The notes beneath the pieces are model-generated. The model saw nothing but the letters and a program-made list of their open reading frames with translations, did no database searches and had not been told where the DNA came from. A stretch of 64,000 nucleotides of DNA, taken from positions 15,416 to 79,415 of the forward strand of contig DATELK010000039.1 of the NCBI GenBank assembly GCA_035276685.1, written 5' to 3'. A program made the position numbers and the translations under genes. Shown here in pieces: positions 1-6,785 of this stretch. The stretch is from JACVRN01 sp035276685 (GTDB taxonomy: Bacteria > Acidobacteriota > Blastocatellia > Pyrinomonadales > Pyrinomonadaceae). The stretch's first letter is position 1. Each line of letters starts with the position of its first letter.

Positions 1-152
1 GCCCGCGCGGCGACGGCAAGATGACTACGCTCGCCTTCGAAGGCGTGGAGATTGACCGCTGCGAGGTTTGCGGCGGCGTGTGGCTCGACAAAGGCGAGCT
101 GGAACAACTGCGACAGAAAGAGTCGGGCGGCTGGTTCAGCCGTTGGAAATAA
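1..152 (+). CDS. zf-TFIIB-type zinc-ribbon protein (C-terminal part)
   Basis: This gene enters from the left edge, so only its last 50 codons are visible. The frame ending at the TAA at 150-152 reads ...FEGVEIDRCEVCGGVWLDKGELEQL..., the signature of the zf-TFIIB family (a CxxC knuckle followed by GVWLDxGEL). The first CxxC pair would lie just outside the window. Members are small bacterial proteins of unknown function that bind zinc and often sit beside housekeeping genes. It is followed by a palindromic repeat and then hutU. The family call rests on the motif; the N-terminus and full length cannot be judged. Confidence 0.75.
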   Translation, partial: PRGDGKMTTLAFEGVEIDRCEVCGGVWLDKGELEQLRQKESGGWFSRWK

Positions 153-170
153 GACCATTTTGGATAGAGA

Positions 171-256
171 AATTAACAGGATGGACAGGATGAGCAGGAT
201 AAAGAAGAAGCAATACTTTCTCTTTCATCTTGTCCATCCTGTCTATCCTGTTAATT
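171..256. repeat. Palindromic intergenic repeat, family A, copy 1
   Basis: Two arms of 30 bases, 171-200 and 227-256, are inverted complements with 26 of 30 positions paired. The left arm is a purine-rich run built on a repeated ACAGGATG-like unit. It fills most of the gap between the zinc-ribbon gene and hutU. A second copy lies at 4520-4609. It could fold as a long RNA hairpin or be a mobile palindrome; which one cannot be decided here. Confidence 0.85.
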
Positions 257-283
257 CCAAAATCCGAAATCCAAAATCGAATT

Positions 284-1936
284 ATGTCTAAAGTGATTCG
301 CGCGCCGCGCGGCGCAAAATTGAACTGCAAGGGCTGGCATCAGGAGGCGGCGCTGCGCTGCCTTATGAACAACCTTGACCCGGACGTGGCCGAGCGCCCC
401 GAGGATTTGGTCGTCTACGGCGGCGCGGGCAAGGCCGCCCGCAACTGGAATGCGTTCGAGGCAATCGTTCGCGAGTTGACCGAGCTTGAAATGGACGAGA
501 CGTTGCTCGTGCAATCCGGAAAGCCCGTCGCGGTCTTTCGCACGCACGAGTACGCGCCGCGCGTGCTCATCGCCAACTCCAACCTGGTGGGGGCCTGGGC
601 CAACTGGGAGAACTTTCACGAGCTTGAGCGGCGCGGCCTGATGATGTACGGGCAGATGACCGCCGGGAGCTGGATTTACATAGGCACGCAGGGCATCGTG
701 CAAGGCACCTTCGAGACTTTCGCGGCGATGGCCGACAAGCATTTCGGCGGGAGCCTCGCGGGCAAGCTCGTGGTGTCTGGCGGCATGGGCGGCATGGGCG
801 GCGCTCAGCCCCTCGCGGCCGCCCTGAACGGCGCTGTCTTCTTAGGCATAGACGTTGACCCGGCTCGTATAGAACGGCGCGTGCGCACGGGCTACTGCGA
901 CCGCATGGCTCAGACCTTGGACGAGGCTCTTGCCATCTGCGAGGACGCGCGGGAACAGAACCGTGCCGTCTCCGTGGGGCTCGTGGGCAACTGCGCCGAA
1001 GTTCTGCCTGAGCTTGTCAGGCGCGGAGTCAAGGTGGATGCCGTCACAGACCAGACGAGCGCGCACGACGCTTTGAACGGCTACGTTCCCGCGGGGATGA
1101 GTCTGGAAGAGGCCGCTGAGGTGCGCGGGCGAGACCCGCAGGGCTACATCCAGCGCTCTATGGAATCGATGGCGCGTCACGTGGAGGCGATGCTTGCTCT
1201 TAAACGAGCGGGTGCCGTGGCCTTCGATTACGGCAACAACATACGCAAGCAGGCGCTGGACGCGGGCTGCGCGGACGCCTTCGAGATTCCCGGCTTCGTG
1301 CCCGAATACATACGGCCCCTCTTCTGCGAAGGCAAGGGCCCTTTCCGATGGGTGGCCCTTTCGGGCGACGCAGAAGACATAAGGAAGACGGACGACCTCG
1401 CGCTTGAGCTTTTCCCTGAAGACCGCACGCTCTCTCGCTGGCTCACGCTGGCGCGCAACCGCGTTCACGTTCAGGGGCTCCCGGCGCGCATCTGCTGGCT
1501 GGGCTACGGCGAGCGCGCAGAGATGGGAGAGGCCATCAACGACCTTGTTAAGCGCGGCGAGTTGAAAGCGCCCATAGCCATAGGACGCGACCACCTTGAC
1601 ACAGGCTCAGTCGCTTCGCCCTTCCGCGAGACGGAAGGGATGAAGGACGGGACGGATGCTGTCGCGGACTGGCCCATACTGAACGCGCTCCTTAATACTG
1701 CGAGCGGCGCAAGCTGGGTCTCCTTTCATCACGGCGGAGGCGTAGGCATAGGCTACTCGCTCCATGCGGGCCAAGTCTCAGTGGCCGACGGCACGGACGA
1801 GGCCGCGCGCCGTCTCAACCGCGTCCTGACGAACGACCCCGGCTTAGGCGTCGCGCGCCACGTAGACGCTGGCTACGAAGAGGCAGAAGAGACCGCCCGC
1901 GCCAAAGGCATCAACATTCCGATGCTGAAAGAGTAG
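284..1936 (+). CDS. hutU: Urocanate hydratase
   Basis: Catalyses the second step of histidine degradation, hydrating urocanate to 4-imidazolone-5-propionate with tightly bound NAD+ acting as electrophile. The product is 550 residues, the usual size for the family. The glycine-rich NAD-binding run GGMGGMGGAQP is at about 167-176, the catalytic signature QGLPARICW at 397-405 (Cys404 corresponds to the conserved catalytic cysteine), and the conserved RDHLDTGSVASPFRET stretch at 435-450. ATG at 284 was chosen because the 18 codons of the longer frame run through the palindromic repeat, and homologues begin with a lysine/arginine-rich segment like MSKVIRAPRG. No hutH, hutI or hutG lies nearby, so the pathway is not clustered here. 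Confidence 0.96.
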   Translation: MSKVIRAPRGAKLNCKGWHQEAALRCLMNNLDPDVAERPEDLVVYGGAGKAARNWNAFEAIVRELTELEMDETLLVQSGKPVAVFRTHEYAPRVLIANSNLVGAWANWENFHELERRGLMMYGQMTAGSWIYIGTQGIVQGTFETFAAMADKHFGGSLAGKLVVSGGMGGMGGAQPLAAALNGAVFLGIDVDPARIERRVRTGYCDRMAQTLDEALAICEDAREQNRAVSVGLVGNCAEVLPELVRRGVKVDAVTDQTSAHDALNGYVPAGMSLEEAAEVRGRDPQGYIQRSMESMARHVEAMLALKRAGAVAFDYGNNIRKQALDAGCADAFEIPGFVPEYIRPLFCEGKGPFRWVALSGDAEDIRKTDDLALELFPEDRTLSRWLTLARNRVHVQGLPARICWLGYGERAEMGEAINDLVKRGELKAPIAIGRDHLDTGSVASPFRETEGMKDGTDAVADWPILNALLNTASGASWVSFHHGGGVGIGYSLHAGQVSVADGTDEAARRLNRVLTNDPGLGVARHVDAGYEEAEETARAKGINIPMLKE

Positions 1937-1968
1937 TTAGCAGAATCTTTTTATTGTAGAGAATCGAA

Positions 1969-3408
1969 ATGGCAAAGACTGGAATTACGCCGCGCGAGAA
2001 GGATTACTCTCAGTGGTATCTGGACATAGTGCGAGAGGCGGAGATGGCCGAGAACTCCGGCGTGCGCGGCTGCATGGTGATTAAGCCGCACGGGTACGCC
2101 GTCTGGGAGTTGATTCAATCGGCCATGGACAGGCGCATCAAGCAGACGGGCCACGTCAACGCATACTTCCCTCTGCTCATACCGAAGAGCTTTCTGATGA
2201 AAGAGGCGGAGCACGTCGAAGGCTTCGCGCCGGAAGTCGCGGAAGTCACTCGCGCAGGGGGCGAAGACCTGGCCGAGCCTTACGTCATTCGCCCGACTTC
2301 AGAGACGATTATCGGCGACACCTTCGCGCGCTGGATTAACTCTTGGCGAGACCTGCCGCTCCTGATTAATCAATGGGCGAATGTCATGCGCTGGGAGCTT
2401 CGCACGCGCCCCTTCCTTCGCACCTCCGAGTTTCTATGGCAGGAGGGGCACACGGCCCACGCCACGGAAGAGGACGCGGAGCGAGAGACCTTGATGATTC
2501 TGCACGACGTGTACTCGGACGTGGTCGAGCGTGTGATGGCTATCCCGGTCTTTCGCGGCTTGAAGACGGAGAGGGAGAAGTTCGCGGGCGCTCTTCGCAC
2601 CTACGCGATTGAGGCCATGATGCAGGACGGCCGCGCCCTTCAGGCAGGGACGAGCCACAACCTCGGACAGAACTTCGCGCGCTCCTTCGAGATTAAGTAC
2701 ACCACTCAGGACAACCGCGAAGAGTACTGCTGGACGACTTCATGGGGAACGTCCACGCGGCTAGTGGGCGCGCTCATCATGGCCCACTCGGACGACGACG
2801 GGCTGGTGCTTCCGCCCCTCATCGCGCCCATTCAGGTCGTGGTCGTTCCCATCCACAAGAACGAGGACGAAAGAGCGCGTGTCATGGAGGCGGTCGCTCG
2901 CATCACTGGCGGCTGGGGGGAGCGCTTTCGCTGGAAGCTGGACGATAGAGAGCACCTGAGCCCCGGCTTCAAGTTCAACGAGTGGGAGGTCAAGGGCGTG
3001 CCAGTGCGCGTAGAGGTCGGGCCGAAGGACATAGACAAAGGAACCGTCGCGCTCTCGCGCCGCGACCGTCCCGGCAAAGAGGGCAAGTCTTTCGTCGAGC
3101 AGCAGGGACTGGACGAGCGCATAGCCGCCCTGCTCGAAGAGATACAGCAGGCGCTTTATGACCGCGCTTTGAAGTTCAGAGATGAGCGCACCTTTACCGT
3201 CGGCTCTTACGACGAGTTCAAAGCGAAGGTCGAAGAAGGATTCGTGCGCGCCTACTGGGACGGCACGGGCGAGGACGAAGACCGAGTCAAGGCCGACACG
3301 AAAGCGACTGTAAGGGTCATCCCCTTTGAGCAGCCGGAAGAAGAGGGCACCTGCTTCCTGACGGGCCGCAGGACACGCCGACAGGTAATCTTCGCGCGCT
3401 CCTATTGA
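1969..3408 (+). CDS. proS: Prolyl-tRNA synthetase (archaeal/eukaryotic-type)
   Basis: Class II aminoacyl-tRNA synthetase that charges tRNA-Pro. The 479-residue length, absence of the bacterial INS editing insertion, and the C-terminus ending in a tyrosine (FARSY) mark the archaeal-type ProRS that is found in a minority of bacteria. Class II motifs are visible: RPTSE at about 108-112, the motif 2 loop RTRPFLRTSEFLWQEGHTAH at 145-164, and GTSTRLVGALIMAHSDDDG near 260. The C-terminal domain carries one clear Cys (GTCFLTGR), so the zinc site of this class seems reduced. It lies 32 bp after hutU with no visible terminator and may be co-transcribed with it. Confidence 0.96.
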   Translation: MAKTGITPREKDYSQWYLDIVREAEMAENSGVRGCMVIKPHGYAVWELIQSAMDRRIKQTGHVNAYFPLLIPKSFLMKEAEHVEGFAPEVAEVTRAGGEDLAEPYVIRPTSETIIGDTFARWINSWRDLPLLINQWANVMRWELRTRPFLRTSEFLWQEGHTAHATEEDAERETLMILHDVYSDVVERVMAIPVFRGLKTEREKFAGALRTYAIEAMMQDGRALQAGTSHNLGQNFARSFEIKYTTQDNREEYCWTTSWGTSTRLVGALIMAHSDDDGLVLPPLIAPIQVVVVPIHKNEDERARVMEAVARITGGWGERFRWKLDDREHLSPGFKFNEWEVKGVPVRVEVGPKDIDKGTVALSRRDRPGKEGKSFVEQQGLDERIAALLEEIQQALYDRALKFRDERTFTVGSYDEFKAKVEEGFVRAYWDGTGEDEDRVKADTKATVRVIPFEQPEEEGTCFLTGRRTRRQVIFARSY

Positions 3409-3417
3409 TTAAAGATT

Positions 3418-3714
3418 ATGGACTCAAAGACGAAGACGCTGGTTAACCTGATAGACGACGCGCTGAAGATAGCCGAAGGCCGGTTGCTGCGTGTTCGCGG
3501 CGACGCCTACGACCCAGCGCCTCTGAGCGGGCTTGAGGCGATTGTCGCCGCATTGATGGAGCGGCGCAGGATGGCTATAAAGGGAACGCTCAAGCCCTTT
3601 GAAGGGCAGAACTCCGTCGGACTTAACCGCGAGCTGCTGGAATGGGGCGAGTGGGGCACGGAGCTTTTCAAAGCAATCGAGTCCGTGGAAACCTTCTACA
3701 GCGAAAACTTTTAG
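3418..3714 (+). CDS. Hypothetical protein, 98 aa
   Basis: A small soluble protein starting 9 bases after proS, so probably in the same transcript. It is predicted mostly helical, with an N-terminal KTLVNLIDDALKIAEG segment and a C-terminal EWGTELFKAIESVETFYS segment, and shows no signal peptide, membrane helix or Cys motif. I recognise no family. The codon pattern matches its neighbours (GC-rich third positions, regular use of ATA for Ile), and the tight spacing between proS and the suhB-like gene supports it being real. Confidence 0.65.
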   Translation: MDSKTKTLVNLIDDALKIAEGRLLRVRGDAYDPAPLSGLEAIVAALMERRRMAIKGTLKPFEGQNSVGLNRELLEWGEWGTELFKAIESVETFYSENF

Positions 3715-3744
3715 CAGTGCTTTCATCACAAGGGGAGATTCGGC

Positions 3745-4515
3745 TTGCTTAACTTTGCCGTTCAAATCGCGCGCGACGCGGGGCTCATTCTCACGGAGCG
3801 CATGGGCCGCAAGTCTCTTCAGGTCGCCAACAAGGGCGTGATTGATTTGGTGACGGAAGCAGACCTGGCCGCCGAGCGCTTCATCATAGAGCGCATACAG
3901 ACTCATTACCCGCGCCACGCAATCCTCGCCGAAGAGTCTGGCGCGACCCATTCAGTCGAGCGCGCGAGCGAATACAAGTGGATAGTAGACCCGCTCGACG
4001 GCACCACTAACTACGCGCACGGCTATCCCGTCTTCTGCGTCTCGATAGCGCTTGAGCGCGCAGGCCAGGTAGTCATAGGCGTCATCTACGACCCCGTGCG
4101 CGACGAGATGTTCGCGGCTGAGCGCGGAGAGGGAGCCACCCTGAACGGGCGTCGCATACGCGTCTCGGAGGTGGAGGACTTGAACCGCGCTATGGTCTGC
4201 ACGGGCTTCCCTTACGACGTGCGCGACCGTGGAGACTTCGCGCGACACTTCGCCAACTTCATCATGCAGGCTCAGGCCATACGACGCGACGGCTCTGCCG
4301 CGCTGGACATGGCATACGTCGCCTGCGGCCGCTTCGACGGATTCTTTGAAGAGGGACTAAGGCCCTGGGACGTTGCCGCAGGCGTGCTGCTAGTGGAAGA
4401 GGCAGGAGGGCGCGTCTCGCACTACAACGGCCAGCCCTTCGACATCTACACCCCGCCCATACTCGCCAGCAACGGCCTCGTGCATAAAAGCATGATGCAG
4501 GTGCTTGCGCTCTAA
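3745..4515 (+). CDS. suhB: Inositol-1-monophosphatase family protein
   Basis: A Mg2+-dependent phosphomonoesterase of the inositol monophosphatase/SuhB family, 256 aa. Metal-binding motifs are complete: EES at about 63-65, WIVDPLDGTTNYAHG at 79-93, and WDVAAG at 208-213. The start is TTG at 3745, supported by AGGGGAGA at 3731-3738 with 6 bases of spacing and by the family's usual N-terminal length. In bacteria such proteins act on inositol or fructose phosphates, and SuhB also binds the rRNA transcription complex; the sequence does not show which applies here. A second member of the superfamily, a CysQ-like protein, lies at 49493-50380. Confidence 0.9.
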   Translation: MLNFAVQIARDAGLILTERMGRKSLQVANKGVIDLVTEADLAAERFIIERIQTHYPRHAILAEESGATHSVERASEYKWIVDPLDGTTNYAHGYPVFCVSIALERAGQVVIGVIYDPVRDEMFAAERGEGATLNGRRIRVSEVEDLNRAMVCTGFPYDVRDRGDFARHFANFIMQAQAIRRDGSAALDMAYVACGRFDGFFEEGLRPWDVAAGVLLVEEAGGRVSHYNGQPFDIYTPPILASNGLVHKSMMQVLAL

Positions 4516-4519
4516 AAGC

Positions 4520-4609
4520 AATTAACAGGGATGGACAGGATGAGCAGGATAAAGAAAAGAGAATACTTCTGCTTTTATCCTGTCTATCCTATCCATCCCT
4601 GTTAAATTT
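4520..4609. repeat. Palindromic intergenic repeat, family A, copy 2
   Basis: The same purine-rich palindrome as at 171-256. The left arm is 4520-4553 and the right arm 4574-4609. It fills the whole gap between the convergent suhB-like gene (stop at 4515) and the plsC-like gene (stop at 4615), so it could serve as a bidirectional terminator here. There is no clean U-run. Confidence 0.85.
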
Positions 4610-4614
4610 CCGCT

Positions 4615-5226
4615 TTACATGGCAGAGGCTATGATTTCGGCAAGCCTGTTGGTTTCTCGTCGGGCGCAGGCGCGGTACTCTTCGCCCGGCTGAGGCGTGA
4701 CGTGGCGTACTGGATGATATATGACTTCGACGCTCGCGAAGCGCGGCAGCCGCCAGCCCTTGGGCCAGACGCGATGGCCGCCGCGAATCGTCACGGGCAG
4801 AATAGGCACGTTCGCTTCCATGGCAAGACGCACCGCGCCGTTCTTGAATCTAACCAGCTCGCCCGAGGGCTCACACCTTGCGCCTTCGGGAAAAATCACC
4901 ACCGCGCCGCCGCCCTTGAGCCATTGCAGCGAGCGGCGAATAGCCGTCGGGTCGCTCCCCTCTATCTGTATCGGCCACGCTCCGAAGAGCTGCATCAGCC
5001 TTCCCACCACGGGCCAGTCGAAGGCTTCGTCCCACGCGAGGAACCTCATGGGCCGTCGTATGGGGAGCCCTACCCAGAAAGGGTCTATGTAGGTCTGGTG
5101 GTTGGCGGCGATGATGAGGCCGCCCTTGAGCGGGACGTTCTCCAGTCCCCTGTAGCGCGTGCGCCACAGCAACTTCGAGAGCCCAAGGCCAATGGGTCTT
5201 ATGACCTCTATAAGCCACTGGGGCAT
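4615..5226 (-). CDS. plsC: 1-acyl-sn-glycerol-3-phosphate acyltransferase (PlsC family)
   Basis: Transfers an acyl chain to lysophosphatidate in phospholipid synthesis at the inner membrane. The HX4D motif NHQTYID (about 42-48) and the phosphate-binding FPEGAR (112-117) are present, with the short YRGLENVP lead-in typical of PlsC and a length near 203 residues. ATG at 5226 is chosen because GGAG lies 9 bases upstream. A TTG at 5298 would add 24 polar residues that homologues of this kind usually lack, but it cannot be excluded. The family also contains other lysolipid acyltransferases, so the exact acceptor is inferred. Confidence 0.88.
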   Translation of the reverse strand: MPQWLIEVIRPIGLGLSKLLWRTRYRGLENVPLKGGLIIAANHQTYIDPFWVGLPIRRPMRFLAWDEAFDWPVVGRLMQLFGAWPIQIEGSDPTAIRRSLQWLKGGGAVVIFPEGARCEPSGELVRFKNGAVRLAMEANVPILPVTIRGGHRVWPKGWRLPRFASVEVIYHPVRHVTPQPGEEYRACARRETNRLAEIIASAM

Positions 5227-5321
5227 AGCGCCCGTCTCCGGCTGCGAGCCGTTTCTGGGGCGCTTCTCTCCGGGCAGCGCTCTACTGGTTTCGCTCAAAA
5301 GAGATTATTCCCAAGACAAAT

Positions 5322-5645
5322 CTATCTTTGTCTTTTTCCTTCTTCGTTAATTCGCTTTACCGCCTCGCTCGGCTCGTAAGGCTCGTCCGTCGCGTGCTCC
5401 TGTAAAGCATAAAGGTCTGTGACGGCCAGCTCCTCCCACCAGTCCGGCACGTCCCTCTCTGAAAGCGAGTCCTGATTCCAGCCCTTGCAGACCTCGCACT
5501 CGAACCCCGTGTAGCCGCGTGCCTCCTGCTTCGTCAGCCCTATGCGCGCCTTAGCACTACAATCGGGCAGTTGGCAGCGGCGCTCTATCTCTACCAGAAG
5601 AACGCGGCGCGGGATGACGAGCCTGCGGCGTGGCGCTGCTTTCAT
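5322..5645 (-). CDS. Hypothetical protein with two CxxC-like zinc pairs
   Basis: A 107-residue soluble protein. Cys24 and Cys29 (CQLPDC) and Cys50 and Cys53 (CEVC) form a plausible four-Cys zinc knuckle in an otherwise polar, acidic C-terminal protein (DWWEELAVTDLYAL). It starts 2 bases after the stop of the PilZ gene, so the two are almost certainly co-translated. ATG at 5645 is preferred over the in-frame start 9 codons upstream, which overlaps the PilZ gene. I recognise no named family. A small zinc-ribbon partner of a c-di-GMP receptor is a reasonable guess from context only. Confidence 0.7.
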   Translation of the reverse strand: MKAAPRRRLVIPRRVLLVEIERRCQLPDCSAKARIGLTKQEARGYTGFECEVCKGWNQDSLSERDVPDWWEELAVTDLYALQEHATDEPYEPSEAVKRINEEGKRQR

Positions 5646-5647
5646 GA

Positions 5648-6397
5648 TTATTCGATTCCTTCGAGCGGCCACTGTTTGTCGACAAATTCCAGATGAAGCC
5701 GCGTGATGCCGTCCTGGCCCGTGCGCCGCCCACGGACTGCCGCCAGCACGGAGATTCTGTACTGCGTGCTGGTCAGGCGTATGAAACGGCCGCGCGCCAC
5801 ATTCAGGCTGGTGAAGACGGCCGCGCCGCGACGGCTGATGTTCTCCGTCACGGTGCGCTCGCTCTCTACGACCTGACCCTTCTCGTCAAAGACCTCGACC
5901 ATGACATCTATGGGGACGCTGTGGCGCGTTTCCGGGCGCGGGTCTTCCGACGGGACGTGCGTGCGCTCGCCCAGCTCCTGTATCTCCCAGAGGCCGGTTT
6001 CGGCTGGCGAAGGTGCGACATCGTACCGCCTTGTGGGGTCAAGCTCAAAGCTCGCAGGGGCGCGTTTTCCCACAAAGGCCACGCCGACCTCGAACCTGGG
6101 CGTCACACCGTCGGTCTTCTTGACGGGCGTCACGTTCCTGACCAGCGCCCAGACGCGGTACTGCTGCTCTACGTGGTCGAAGCAGCGCAACTGCCTGGGC
6201 ATGGGCAGCGTCAGGTGAAGTAGACGGCCCGGCTCTGTAGGCCTCGCTATGGAGAAGCGAGCGCCGAAGGGCGTCACGTCCAGCAGCCGTGTCAGCTCCA
6301 CCCACTCATGTTCCAGAGTCTCGCGGCAATGCACGCGCACGGGCAGGGTCAGCTCCAGCCGCTCCCGCTTGCGACGAGTCTTTCCATCAAAGGTCAT
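5648..6397 (-). CDS. PilZ-domain protein (two tandem PilZ-like halves)
   Basis: A 249-residue soluble protein with two PilZ-like segments: an N-terminal half beginning RRKRERLELTLPVRV and continuing LLDVTPFGARF, and a C-terminal half around RPETRHSVPIDVMVEV ... TENISRRGAAVFT. The basic R-rich lead and the later D/N-x-S/T-x-x-G turn are the c-di-GMP-binding signature of PilZ, here RxxxR with NISRRG in the second half and DVTPFG in the first. PilZ proteins are c-di-GMP receptors that adjust motility, exopolysaccharide or transcription. Two halves in one chain suggest one binding and one structural copy. It leads a two-gene operon with the small zinc-knuckle protein. Confidence 0.8.
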   Translation of the reverse strand: MTFDGKTRRKRERLELTLPVRVHCRETLEHEWVELTRLLDVTPFGARFSIARPTEPGRLLHLTLPMPRQLRCFDHVEQQYRVWALVRNVTPVKKTDGVTPRFEVGVAFVGKRAPASFELDPTRRYDVAPSPAETGLWEIQELGERTHVPSEDPRPETRHSVPIDVMVEVFDEKGQVVESERTVTENISRRGAAVFTSLNVARGRFIRLTSTQYRISVLAAVRGRRTGQDGITRLHLEFVDKQWPLEGIE

Positions 6398-6785
6398 AAG
6401 CGTTTTCCGTGGCGTTTTCTGCGCTTCGGCCCGTATGCAATATATTGGGTTTTGGTAGGGCCGCCGTGAAGCCCCGAAATGGGGCTGAAGCCCTTGATTT
6501 TACGGGACTTTTAGCCGTTTCGTAAGTTGCCAAAAAGCCCTTCTGCTGGTACAATATCTCGTACTTCTCATCCGGCGAATTTCCGCCGCAATACGGGTCA
6601 AGTACAGACATTCAAGAATCTACGCCGCACGCCGTTTGCGCGTCGCTCAGGCTCCCCGAAAAAGAGCGCCGCACGCGAGTCTAGTGTGCTCTTTCGCCCC
6701 TTTAAGGCAAGACTTTTGGCGAGAGAGGCCGCGAGCCCGAATTTTACGGGTTCGCAGCGCGGATTGTACCGGAAAGGTTTATTTG
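6398..6785. other. Divergent gyrA / PilZ intergenic region with gyrA leader
   Basis: 388 bases separate the divergent PilZ and gyrA genes. It holds a short GC hairpin at 6470-6486 (AGCCCC / GGGGCT, 5-base loop), the promoter at 6527-6555, and then about 220 bases of untranslated leader. The gyrA reading frame stays open back to 6636 but that part has no start-site support. I see no riboswitch or conserved leader peptide I can name. Confidence 0.6.
6527..6555 (+). promoter_or_regulatory. Sigma-70-type promoter upstream of gyrA
   Basis: TTGCCA at 6527-6532, a 17-base spacer, and TACAAT at 6550-6555 match the housekeeping consensus at 5 of 6 and 5 of 6 positions with ideal spacing. Transcription would start near 6562 and leave a leader of about 220 bases before gyrA at 6786. 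Confidence 0.65.

Noticed and set aside
230..283. Longer hutU start
   Set aside because: The extra codons run through the family A palindrome and homologues start near 284.
6636..6785. Longer gyrA start
   Set aside because: The family starts with an ETLER-like segment right at the ATG at 6786 with a good ribosome site; upstream residues are unlike GyrA.
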